DNA of 11,646 nucleotides from an uncultured Collinsella sp. (GTDB lineage: Bacteria; Actinomycetota; Coriobacteriia; Coriobacteriales; Coriobacteriaceae), in contig URYW01000055.1 in NCBI GenBank assembly GCA_900552145.1, forward strand, positions 1 through 11,646, written 5' to 3'. Below the pieces are notes generated by a model. The model had not been told where the DNA came from. It saw only the letters and a list, made by a program, of their open reading frames with translations, and ran no database searches. The position numbers and the translations under genes were made by a program. Shown one piece after another: positions 1 to 6,744 of this stretch (positions are counted from its first letter, which is position 1; every line of letters begins with the position of its first letter).

Positions 1-3
1 GCA

Positions 4-39
4 GGCCCCGCCGACCGATTGCAAGCGGTCGGCGGGGCC
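4..39. terminator. GC-rich perfect hairpin, possible terminator
   Basis: Arms 4-17 and 26-39 are exact reverse complements (14 bp, GC-rich) with an 8-nt loop. No T-run follows on either strand, so intrinsic termination is not assured. It could end a transcript entering from the left edge or catch read-through from the DAHP synthase gene. Confidence 0.5.
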
Positions 40-77
40 ATTGTGGCTCTTGACAGCGGATTGGGTCATATGAGCGA

Positions 78-176
78 AAACCCGCCAGAGCGAGCAAGGT
101 GCCTTGAAGCGAGGCGGCATTGACCTTTTGGTCCTGCCGTCGAAGCTGAAAGGCAGATTGCCGCTCTGGCGGGTTT
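78..176. other. Structured intergenic element closed by a 15-bp perfect stem; unidentified
   Basis: Positions 78-92 and 162-176 are exact 15-nt reverse complements enclosing 69 nt. Read on the minus strand, the interior can fold further: a CGGCA/UGCCG stem containing a GACC-AAAA-GGUC hairpin (about 117-141) and a CAAG/CUUG hairpin (about 94-105). A CUGCC/GGCAG pairing would compete with the first. On the minus strand the closing stem ends in TTTT. It lies downstream of the DAHP synthase gene and has no convincing ORF. It may be a complex terminator, a small structured RNA, or a small mobile repeat with terminal inverted repeats. I do not recognise it as a known RNA family. Confidence 0.4.
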
Positions 177-188
177 GCAGCGTCGGCC

Positions 189-218
189 GGTTACGGCGTT
201 TGGTAAAACGCCGTAACC
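189..218 (-). terminator. Hairpin at the stop codon of the DAHP synthase gene
   Basis: Arms 189-201 and 206-218 are exact 13-nt reverse complements with a 4-nt loop. On the minus strand the stem begins at the last base of the TAG stop codon (218-220). No U-run follows the stem, so it may act as a weak terminator or as a 3'-end stabiliser rather than a classical intrinsic terminator. Confidence 0.5.
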
Positions 219-1249
219 TACACCCGCTCTGCGATCTCGTGGATGAGGTAGTCGGTCTTTTCCCAGCCCAGGCACGGATCGGTGATCGACTTGCCAAAGA
301 CGCCGCCGTCGACCGGCTGATTGCCGTCCTCCAGGTAGGACTCGATCATAAAGCCCTTGACCAGCTTGGAGATGGACTCGTTGCGGCGGCAGCTGTCGAG
401 CACCTCTTTGCAAATGCGATACTGCTCCAGCGGACGTTTGCCCGAGTTGTCGTGGTTGCAGTCGATGACCGCCGCTGGGTTGGCGTAGCCGGCGTGCTCG
501 GTATAGCGCTCGGCCAGGCGCTCGAGGTGCTCGTAGTGGTAGTTGGGGTAGGTGCGCCCATCGAGGCCGATGTAGCCGCGCATGACAGCGTGCGCGAGCG
601 GGTTGCCGTCGCACTCGACCTCCCAGTTGCGGAAGATAAAGCTTTGATGTGCCTGGGCGGCGTAGATGGAGTTGAGCATAACGGTGGTTGAACCGGCGGT
701 GGGGTTCTTCATGCCCACAGGCACCGAAATGCCGCTCGACACCAGACGATGCTCTTGGTTCTCGACCGAGCGCGCGCCCACGGCGACGTAGCTCAGCAGG
801 TCGACGAGGTACTGGTAGTTGGACGGGTAGAGCATCTCGTCGGCGGTAAAGAAACCGGTCTCCTCGATGACGCGCAGGTGCATGTGACGGATGGCCTTAA
901 CGCCCTCGAGCAGGTCGTCGGGAGCCTCGGGGTCGGGGTTGTGCAGCAGGCCCTTGTAGCCAGTGCCCTTGGTGCGCGGCTTGTTGGTGTAGACGCGCGG
1001 AATGATGATGAGTTTGTCCTTGACCTCTTCGGCGACCTTTGCCAGTCGGTTCATGTACTCAAGCACCGAGTCCTCGCGGTCGGCAGAACACGGGCCGATG
1101 ATGAGCACCTTGCGCGCGTCCTCGCCGGTAAAGACCTTGGCGACCTCGGCGTCGAATGCCTGCTTTTTGGCAGTGAGCTCAGCGGAAAGCGGCATTTCCT
1201 CGCGGATCTCCATGGGGATCGGCAGCCTGCGTTTGAAATCCATGGCCAT
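218..1249 (-). CDS. aroF: 3-deoxy-7-phosphoheptulonate (DAHP) synthase, class I alpha
   Basis: Cytosolic enzyme that condenses phosphoenolpyruvate with erythrose 4-phosphate, the first committed step of the shikimate pathway to aromatic amino acids. The 343-aa protein matches the AroF/AroG/AroH family (E. coli AroG is 350 aa). Visible motifs are GPCSADRE with metal ligand Cys54, KPRTKG with Arg92 and GYKGL with Lys99, GARSVEN with Arg160, and GMKNPT with Lys181. The remaining metal ligands are His266 (DCNHDN), Glu303 (MIESYLEDGNQ) and Asp324 (SITDPCLGW). The ATG at 1249 is chosen because GGAGG at 1256-1260 sits 6 nt upstream; an upstream TTG at 1264 would put that Shine-Dalgarno sequence inside the gene. 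The loop around YPSNYQYL resembles Firmicute-type members rather than E. coli AroG, so feedback specificity cannot be assigned. The gene is monocistronic, with its own promoter at 1302-1330. Confidence 0.95.
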   Translation of the reverse strand: MAMDFKRRLPIPMEIREEMPLSAELTAKKQAFDAEVAKVFTGEDARKVLIIGPCSADREDSVLEYMNRLAKVAEEVKDKLIIIPRVYTNKPRTKGTGYKGLLHNPDPEAPDDLLEGVKAIRHMHLRVIEETGFFTADEMLYPSNYQYLVDLLSYVAVGARSVENQEHRLVSSGISVPVGMKNPTAGSTTVMLNSIYAAQAHQSFIFRNWEVECDGNPLAHAVMRGYIGLDGRTYPNYHYEHLERLAERYTEHAGYANPAAVIDCNHDNSGKRPLEQYRICKEVLDSCRRNESISKLVKGFMIESYLEDGNQPVDGGVFGKSITDPCLGWEKTDYLIHEIAERV

Positions 1250-1301
1250 GCGGGGCCTCCTCAATCAAATAAGTCAAAGCGTGAATTGTCGAATGCACGG
1301 C

Positions 1302-1330
1302 ATTATCCGCTGTCGCACGCTAAAGTGCAA
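1302..1330 (-). promoter_or_regulatory. Sigma70-type promoter of the DAHP synthase gene
   Basis: On the minus strand TTGCAC (1325-1330) and GATAAT (1302-1307) are separated by exactly 17 nt. The predicted start near 1295 gives a leader of about 46 nt, too short for an elaborate attenuator. No start site has been measured. Confidence 0.7.
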
Positions 1331-1340
1331 GCCCTTGTCA

Positions 1341-1391
1341 CCCCGAAACCTACCAAAAAGGGACAGGTTTATTTTGGCAGGTTTTATCTGG
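1341..1391. repeat. REP-like imperfect palindrome upstream of the DAHP synthase promoter
   Basis: Arms 1346-1358 and 1372-1384 match as reverse complements at 12 of 13 positions and enclose a loop containing GGGACAGGTTTA. Outer CCCC (1341-1344) and GGGG (1388-1391) can extend the stem past an asymmetric internal loop. The motif of AAACCT and AGGTTT around GGGACAGG resembles short extragenic palindromes often found near REP-associated transposases. That resemblance is from memory, and no transposase gene is present here. It lies just upstream of the -35 box at 1325-1330. Confidence 0.4.
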
Positions 1392-1469
1392 GGAAACGTC
1401 GGCGAATGCCGGGAGGGCGTGGCGTCGCGCGGGAGCCTAAGGCTGTTGTTGCTTCCCCAGGAACACCCT

Positions 1470-1516
1470 GTGGGCAGAAAATGCCAAATATGAGTACGGT
1501 TGCTAATCTAGTAACA
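1470..1516 (+). repeat. Left copy of a ~47-bp inverted repeat
   Basis: The core 1470-1497 matches the reverse complement of 1672-1699 at 25 of 28 positions, including the exact stretch CAAATATGAGTAC. Weaker similarity continues to 1516. A short ORF, 1490-1621 (43 codons, beginning MSTV), starts inside it without a Shine-Dalgarno sequence, so I do not call it a gene. Confidence 0.6.
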
Positions 1517-1652
1517 TATCGGTCTAGCGAGATAATAGACACAATGACTAATTTGTTCATTAACGTTGGCCCATATAAGTTCGTCAAAGTGCGTTGTAAT
1601 CAATTTGAAGGCGCATATTAGGCGCGAAAAGGTCGTTTGGGGCATTTTTGCC

Positions 1653-1699
1653 TGCTACTAAAAAGGTAACAGTACTCATATTTGCCCTTTTTTGCCCAC
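1653..1699 (-). repeat. Right copy of the ~47-bp inverted repeat
   Basis: This is the inverted partner of 1470-1516. The two copies bound a relatively AT-rich interior of about 136 bp. The minus-strand reading also begins with ATG AGT ACT GTT (MSTV). The 230-bp unit (1470-1699) could be a MITE-like element or a paired regulatory repeat. I see no transposase and no clear target-site duplication. The remainder of 1331-1760 holds no gene I can support. Confidence 0.6.
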
Positions 1700-1759
1700 G
1701 GGGTCTGAAAAGCGCCGTCAATGAGGTCCCAGGGGAGGCGGTTCGAGGGCCGCAGAACG

Positions 1760-1794
1760 AAAAACGGGGGCGCAGGTTGTCCTGCGCCCCCGTT
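1760..1794 (-). terminator. Intrinsic terminator of the marR-ABC exporter operon
   Basis: Arms 1763-1776 and 1781-1794 are exact 14-nt reverse complements, very GC-rich, with a 4-nt loop. On the minus strand the stem runs into TTTTT (1760-1764). It lies about 31 nt downstream of the stop codon of the second ABC gene, as expected for the end of that operon. Confidence 0.9.
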
Positions 1795-1825
1795 CTCGGG
1801 CGTTATTCGTTCCCTGCGGCAGAAT

Positions 1826-3682
1826 TTACGCCGCTTCGTCGAACTGCGAATTGTACAGATCGGCGTAGAAGCCGCCCTGGGCGAGCAGCTCGTCGTGCGT
1901 GCCCTTCTCGACGATGTCGCCGTCGCGGATTACCAGGATTACGTCGGCGTTGCGGATCGTGGACAGGCGGTGCGCGATGACAAAGCTCGTGCGGCCCTGC
2001 ATCAGTGCATCCATGGCACGCTGGATGAGCTCCTCGGTGCGGGTGTCGACGTTGGAGGTTGCCTCGTCCAAAATCAGCGCCGGACGGTCGGCCAAAATGG
2101 CGCGGGCGATGGTCACGAGCTGGCGCTGACCCTGCGACAGGTTAGTGCCTTCCTCGTTGATCATAAAGTCGTAGCCGCCGGCGAGCGTATGGATAAAGTG
2201 ATCGCAGCGTGCAGCACGAGCGGCGGCCTCGACCTCGGCATCGCTCGCATCGGGGCGTCCGTAACGGATGTTCTCGCGGATGGTACCGTTAAACAGCCAG
2301 GTATCCTGCAGCACCATGGCAAACTCGCCGCGCAGCGCCGCGCGGTCCCAGTCGCGCACATCAATGCCCTCGACGCGCAGCGAACCGCCGTCCACATCGT
2401 AGAAGCGCTGCAGCAGCTTAATGAGCGTGGTCTTGCCGGCGCCGGTGGGGCCGACGATGGCGATGGTCTGGCCGGGCTGTGCCTCGCAGCTAAAGTCGTG
2501 GATGATGGTCTTGTCGGGCGTGTAGCCAAACTTGACATGGTCAAACTCCACGTGGCCGGGGCGCTTTTCGGGAATCTGCGCGTCGGGCTTCTGCTCCTCC
2601 TCGGGCGCGGCCAGGAACTCAAAGACGCGCTCGGTGGCAGCTGCCATCGACTGCATCGTGTTGCTCACGTTGCCCAGCTGCTGCACGGGTTGCGTAAAGT
2701 TGCGAACGTACTGGATAAAGCTCTGGATGTCGCCGGGCGTGGCGTTGCCGGTCAGCGCGAGCTGCGCGCCCACCACGACGACGCCCACGTAGCCCATGTT
2801 GCCCACCAAACTCATAAGCGGCATCATCAGGCCCGACAGGAACTGCGAGCGCCAGCCACTAATAAAGAGGCGGTCGTTTTGACGGTCGAACTCCTCGATC
2901 GAGGCCTCGGCGCGGTCGAACACCTGAATGACGTTCTGGCCGGCAAAGTCCTCCTCGATAATGCCGTTGACGGTGCCCAAGACCTGCTGCTGCTCGCGGA
3001 AGTACGGCTGCGAGAAGTGAATCATTACGGTCAGGATAATCGCGGCGGCCGGCAGCGTGAGCACGGTGACGCCGGTGAGCGGCAGGCTGATCGACAGCAT
3101 CATGACGAGCACGCCGATAATCTGCGTCACCGACGTGATGAGCTGCGTCACGCTCTGGTTGAGCGACTGGCCCAGCGTATCGACGTCGTTGGTGATGCGG
3201 CTGAGTACGTCGCCCTTGCTGTGGCCGTTAAAGTAACTCATCGGCACGACGGCGATTTTGGCGGCGATCTCCTTGCGCATGCGATAGCAGATCTTTTGCG
3301 TGACGCCGGTCATGAGCCAGCCCTGGATGAGGCTGCAAACAGAGCTTGCCAGATAAAGGCAGAGCAAAAAGCCGAGCGTCTTGGCGATCCAGGCAAAGTC
3401 GACGTCGCCGGTGCCGTTGACCTTGGCAACCAGGCCTTCGAACAGTTTGGTGGTAACCTGGCCGAGCACCTTGGGCCCCACAATGTTAAAGATGACCGAG
3501 CACACGGCAAAGGTGACGGCGGCAAACACGGCAATCTTGTGCTGGCCGATATAGCCGAGCAGCTGCTTCATGGTGCCCTTAAAGTCCTTGGCCTTTTCGC
3601 CGCGACGCATGCCGCCCATGCGGCCCATGGGACCACGCTGGCGGGTGGGCTTGGGAATCTGAGTCTTGGTCTCGTCTGCCAT
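1826..3682 (-). CDS. ABC exporter half-transporter, consensus ATPase subunit
   Basis: Type IV ABC exporter protein (618 aa) with a transmembrane domain (about six helices, residues 48-340) followed by an ATPase domain (about 375-610). Walker A is GPTGAGKTT (411-419), the Q-loop Gln is 459, Walker B is ALILDEATS with catalytic Glu540, and the switch His is 571 (IAHRL). The signature is LSQGQ (515-519) instead of LSGGQ. A Gly/Met/Arg-rich cytoplasmic tail of about 35 residues precedes the first helix. It probably pairs with the protein encoded just upstream: this subunit supplies the intact Walker B Glu and His, the partner supplies the canonical signature. The stop codon of the partner and this start share one base (TAATG), giving translational coupling. 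Substrate unknown; multidrug, peptide or lipid export are typical for the family. Confidence 0.93.
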   Translation of the reverse strand: MADETKTQIPKPTRQRGPMGRMGGMRRGEKAKDFKGTMKQLLGYIGQHKIAVFAAVTFAVCSVIFNIVGPKVLGQVTTKLFEGLVAKVNGTGDVDFAWIAKTLGFLLCLYLASSVCSLIQGWLMTGVTQKICYRMRKEIAAKIAVVPMSYFNGHSKGDVLSRITNDVDTLGQSLNQSVTQLITSVTQIIGVLVMMLSISLPLTGVTVLTLPAAAIILTVMIHFSQPYFREQQQVLGTVNGIIEEDFAGQNVIQVFDRAEASIEEFDRQNDRLFISGWRSQFLSGLMMPLMSLVGNMGYVGVVVVGAQLALTGNATPGDIQSFIQYVRNFTQPVQQLGNVSNTMQSMAAATERVFEFLAAPEEEQKPDAQIPEKRPGHVEFDHVKFGYTPDKTIIHDFSCEAQPGQTIAIVGPTGAGKTTLIKLLQRFYDVDGGSLRVEGIDVRDWDRAALRGEFAMVLQDTWLFNGTIRENIRYGRPDASDAEVEAAARAARCDHFIHTLAGGYDFMINEEGTNLSQGQRQLVTIARAILADRPALILDEATSNVDTRTEELIQRAMDALMQGRTSFVIAHRLSTIRNADVILVIRDGDIVEKGTHDELLAQGGFYADLYNSQFDEAA

Positions 3683-6048
3683 TAGCGCTCGCCTCCTTCC
3701 GTGACGGCTTCAATTTCTTCTTGGGTAAGCCCCAGCTCTTCGGCGGAAAGCTGCGACTGTGCGATCTCCAGGTACGCCGGGCAGCTGTGCAGCAGCTCCT
3801 CGTGTGTGCCGGTGCCCACCACGTGGCCGTCGTCGAGCACGATAATCTGGTCGGCGTGCATGATGGTCGCGATGCGCTGGGCCACGACCACGAGTGCGGC
3901 GTCGGTAACGTTTTTGGCCAGCTCCTCGCGCAGGCGCGCGTCGGTCTTGTAGTCGAGGGCGCTAAACGAATCATCGAACACCACGACCTCGGGCTTTTTG
4001 GCCAACGCGCGGGCGATGGCCAGACGCTGGCGCTGACCGCCCGAGACATTGGAGCCGCCCTGGCTAATGGGGGAGTCGTAGCCGCCCTCGCGCTCGGCGA
4101 TAAAGTCCTCGGCCTGTGCGATGCGCGCTGCCTCGTGCATGTCCTCGTCGCTCACCATGTCGCCGGCAAACTTGAGGTTGCTCTCGACGGTACCCGAGAA
4201 TAGACGACCCTGCTGCGGAATATAACCAATGCGGCGGCGCAGTTCGGAAAGGGTCATGTCGCGCACGTCGATGCCGTCGAGCGAAATGCTGCCGCCCGTG
4301 ACGTCGTACAGGCGCGGAATCAACTGCACGAGCGTGGACTTGCCCGAGCCCGTGGAGCCAATGATGCCGAGCATCTGACCGGCATGTGTGGTGAAGTTCA
4401 CGCCGCTGATGACGTCGGCACGGGCATCGGGATACTGGAAGCTCACGTCGCGGAAGGTGAGCTCACCGCGCGGCGCGCTGGCTGCGGGCAGTTTGGGCGA
4501 GACAGGGTCGTTGATGCTCGTGGGGCAAGTGATGACCTCTTCCACGCGCTCGGCTGCGACCTCGGCACGGGGCAGGATGACCGAAACCATGGTGAGGATC
4601 ATAAACGCCATGACGATCTGCATGGTGTAGGAGATAAACGCCATCATGTTGCCGACCTGCATCACGCCGTCGGACACGCCCTGCGCGCCAAACCAGACGA
4701 TAAGCACGGTAATGCAGTTCATGACGAGCATCATGAGCGGCATCATAAAGCTCATGGCGCGGTTGGTGTAGAGCTGCGTGGTCATCAGGTCGAGCGAAGC
4801 CTTGTCAAAGCGCTCGAGCTCATGCTCTTCGCGGTTGAACGAGCGGATGGGCATGAGGCCGTCGAGCAGCTCGCGGGCGGTGAGGTTTACGCGGTCCACA
4901 AAGCTTTGCATCTTTTTGAACTTGGGCATGGTGAGGCCCATAAGCACGCCGACGACGGCCGAGACGGCGATGATGGCCACGGCGATGGTCCACTCCAGGC
5001 CGGTGTGGTTGGCCAGGACGCGCATGACGGCGACGATGCCCATGACGGGGGCCATCAGGCACATGCGGATAAACAGGGTTGCGGCCATCTGGATCTGCTG
5101 AATGTCGTTGGTGCAGCGGGTGATGAGCGAGGCCTGGCTAAACTTGCCCACCTCGGCCGGCGAGAAGTGCATAACCTTGTTGAAGGTCTCGCGGCGCAGG
5201 TCGCGGGCGATGGAGCAGGCGGTGCGCGAAGCCACGGCGCCGGTCAGGATGGTGGCGACCAGCGACACCAGACACAGACCAAACATCGTGGTCGCCATGC
5301 GGCCCAGGTAGGCGTTCTGCACGTCGGCGGGGTCGATGCCCTGTGCCTTGTACTCGTCCTGCACGTAGCTCACGGCGCGCTGGGTGACGATGGAGCCCGA
5401 CATGGAGCCCATTTTGTCAGCCATATTGTTGGCACCATCGACGAGCTTGCTCTGATCAACCAGGCCGCCATCGATACCAAGACGCAGGCTCTTCATGGTG
5501 ATCTTGCCGCCATCGGAATCGATCTGCTTTTGCATGTTCTGCGCGGCTGCGGCCTTTTGCTGCATCTCGGCGAGCTGCTCGGGCGTCATCGCTGCCATCT
5601 GCTCGGGGGTGGGCATGGCCTGGGCGGTGCTGTCGCCTTTCTCGCTGGACGAGCCCATCATGTCGCCCATGGAGTCGGCGTCAATGCCCTGGTTGAGCGA
5701 AAGGACGACAGTCTCGGGCAGACTCATAATGTCGGCAATCTTGCCTCCATCGGCACGCTCTTCCTCGGTGCCCTTGTACGTTCGAATACCGTTATTGTCC
5801 GCCTTACTAAACACGGCCTCCACAGCTTTGGCGTCCTTGGCGCTCATAAAGAGTTCGAGGTCGTCGAGCGATTCGGCGCGGATGGTGTCGGGTACGGGCG
5901 AGGCGATACCGCCTTGCTGCACGCCCACGTCGACGATGTCGCTCATATAGGTAGGCAGCGCCAGATCGGCGTTGCAGCTGATTACGATAAGCACGATAGC
6001 TGCGAACAGTGCCAGGACATGTTTTTTAAAGAGCTTGAGAATCCTCAC
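3682..6048 (-). CDS. ABC exporter half-transporter with large external insertion, degenerate ATPase subunit
   Basis: A 788-aa ABC exporter protein, longer than the usual 570-620 aa. The first helix is about residues 10-32 and the second begins near 252. Between them lies a predicted extracytoplasmic segment of about 215 residues with a Met/Gln/Ala-rich, low-complexity part around 143-175. Further helices fall near 325-345, 352-373, 432-455 and 467-492. The ATPase domain shows Walker A GSTGSGKST (564-572), Gln612/613, signature VSGGQ (668-672), and Walker B VVVFDDS (688-694), with Asp where the catalytic Glu is normally found. The switch region reads AQR (Gln724) instead of AHR. These changes mark the degenerate-site subunit of a heterodimeric exporter of the TM287/288 or BmrCD kind. 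GTG start at 6048 with AAAGGAGA upstream; it overlaps the marR stop by 4 nt (GTGA). Confidence 0.92.
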   Translation of the reverse strand: MRILKLFKKHVLALFAAIVLIVISCNADLALPTYMSDIVDVGVQQGGIASPVPDTIRAESLDDLELFMSAKDAKAVEAVFSKADNNGIRTYKGTEEERADGGKIADIMSLPETVVLSLNQGIDADSMGDMMGSSSEKGDSTAQAMPTPEQMAAMTPEQLAEMQQKAAAAQNMQKQIDSDGGKITMKSLRLGIDGGLVDQSKLVDGANNMADKMGSMSGSIVTQRAVSYVQDEYKAQGIDPADVQNAYLGRMATTMFGLCLVSLVATILTGAVASRTACSIARDLRRETFNKVMHFSPAEVGKFSQASLITRCTNDIQQIQMAATLFIRMCLMAPVMGIVAVMRVLANHTGLEWTIAVAIIAVSAVVGVLMGLTMPKFKKMQSFVDRVNLTARELLDGLMPIRSFNREEHELERFDKASLDLMTTQLYTNRAMSFMMPLMMLVMNCITVLIVWFGAQGVSDGVMQVGNMMAFISYTMQIVMAFMILTMVSVILPRAEVAAERVEEVITCPTSINDPVSPKLPAASAPRGELTFRDVSFQYPDARADVISGVNFTTHAGQMLGIIGSTGSGKSTLVQLIPRLYDVTGGSISLDGIDVRDMTLSELRRRIGYIPQQGRLFSGTVESNLKFAGDMVSDEDMHEAARIAQAEDFIAEREGGYDSPISQGGSNVSGGQRQRLAIARALAKKPEVVVFDDSFSALDYKTDARLREELAKNVTDAALVVVAQRIATIMHADQIIVLDDGHVVGTGTHEELLHSCPAYLEIAQSQLSAEELGLTQEEIEAVTEGGER

Positions 6049-6494
6049 TCGGCATCTCTCCTTTCTTGATTGCGGTCGATAATTTCGTTGGCACGTCTTA
6101 GAAGGCGCACCATCTCTTGGGTATCTGTTTCGCCGAGCTGCTCGAGGAAAGCCGCGGTGCGGTTCTCGAACTCCCGACGTTTGATTTCGAGATCCTGTCG
6201 GCCCTTGTCGGTCACCGTGACGTGTACGCGACGCCGGTCGGTTTTCGAATGCTCGCGCACGACCCAGCCCTTGGCTTCGAGAGCGCGTAGGATATTGGCA
6301 ATGCGGGCGTTCGAGACCCAGGCGCGATCAGCGAGTTCGCTCGGCGTGAGCGAACCGCCAGCGAGCATAAGGGCGCGCATGACGGCCATCTCGCCGCTGA
6401 GAGCTTTGTCCACAAAGCGCGAAACGCGCTGGTGAATACCGCCAAACTCGGTAAGGAGCTGACGCCCAAGTTCACGGAAATCGGTATCTTCCAC
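6045..6494 (-). CDS. MarR-family transcriptional regulator
   Basis: A 149-aa winged helix-turn-helix protein. The recognition region is about residues 50-74 (LTPSELADRA ... NARIANILRALE) and the wing is DRRRVHVTVTD (86-96). Helical segments at both ends fit MarR dimerisation. It is first in an operon with two ABC exporter genes and overlaps the next gene by 4 nt, so a role as local, ligand-responsive repressor of the exporter is likely. The start is GTG at 6494; an in-frame TAG four codons upstream rules out a longer form. The start codon lies inside one arm of a perfect 15-bp palindrome (6486-6534), a candidate autoregulatory site. The inducing ligand cannot be read from the sequence. Confidence 0.9.
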   Translation of the reverse strand: MEDTDFRELGRQLLTEFGGIHQRVSRFVDKALSGEMAVMRALMLAGGSLTPSELADRAWVSNARIANILRALEAKGWVVREHSKTDRRRVHVTVTDKGRQDLEIKRREFENRTAAFLEQLGETDTQEMVRLLRRANEIIDRNQERRDAE

Positions 6495-6534
6495 CGAAAA
6501 CCCCTAACACTAGAAACTATTTTCGGTGGAAGAT
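6486..6534. promoter_or_regulatory. Long palindrome over the marR start: candidate operator or mRNA hairpin
   Basis: Arms 6486-6500 and 6520-6534 are exact 15-nt reverse complements separated by 19 nt; the match extends to GGTAT/ATACC with a 3-nt insertion on one side. The marR GTG start (6492-6494) is inside one arm and AGGGG, the likely Shine-Dalgarno, is in the spacer. It could be a MarR operator or, if transcribed, a hairpin that hides the start codon. Confidence 0.55.
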
Positions 6535-6603
6535 GATACCCCCATATGTGGGCCTCATACAGTGGGCAATATAAAGAGCGCATAAAGACTTAAAATCATT
6601 CAA

Positions 6604-6631
6604 TTGCTGAAGCGTTTTAAAGAACTATCAT
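6604..6631 (+). promoter_or_regulatory. Candidate promoter of the short-chain dehydrogenase gene
   Basis: TTGCTG (6604-6609) and TATCAT (6626-6631) are spaced by 16 nt. The -10 box is good and the -35 box only fair. The implied leader of about 107 nt holds two short inverted repeats (GTCAT/ATGAC near 6654-6667 and ATCGC/GCGAT near 6682-6696). Otherwise I see nothing further in 6535-6744. Confidence 0.4.
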
Positions 6632-6744
6632 GCACGCGGTTAGGCGAGGGGCTGTCATCACCATGACGACTGGGACTCATTTATCGCCACGTGCGATGCT
6701 CCAACTTCCCGCAAGGAGACACCTGAATCAAGGGGGTTGGAGTC

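Noticed and set aside
50..72. Plus-strand promoter beginning with TTGACA at 50-55
   Set aside because: No acceptable -10 box lies 16-18 nt downstream and no plus-strand gene follows.
78..176. T-box or amino-acid riboswitch linked to DAHP synthase
   Set aside because: It lies downstream of the gene, not in its leader, and I see no conserved T-box or other riboswitch core.
1721..3685. Long plus-strand open frame opposite the smaller ABC gene
   Set aside because: It is antisense to a clear ABC exporter gene and has no recognisable domain; long antisense frames are common in GC-rich coding DNA.
4384..6069. Long plus-strand open frame opposite the larger ABC gene
   Set aside because: Its translation is dominated by His, Gly, Asp and Ala, typical of the reverse strand of a GC-rich gene, and the opposite strand encodes a clear transporter.
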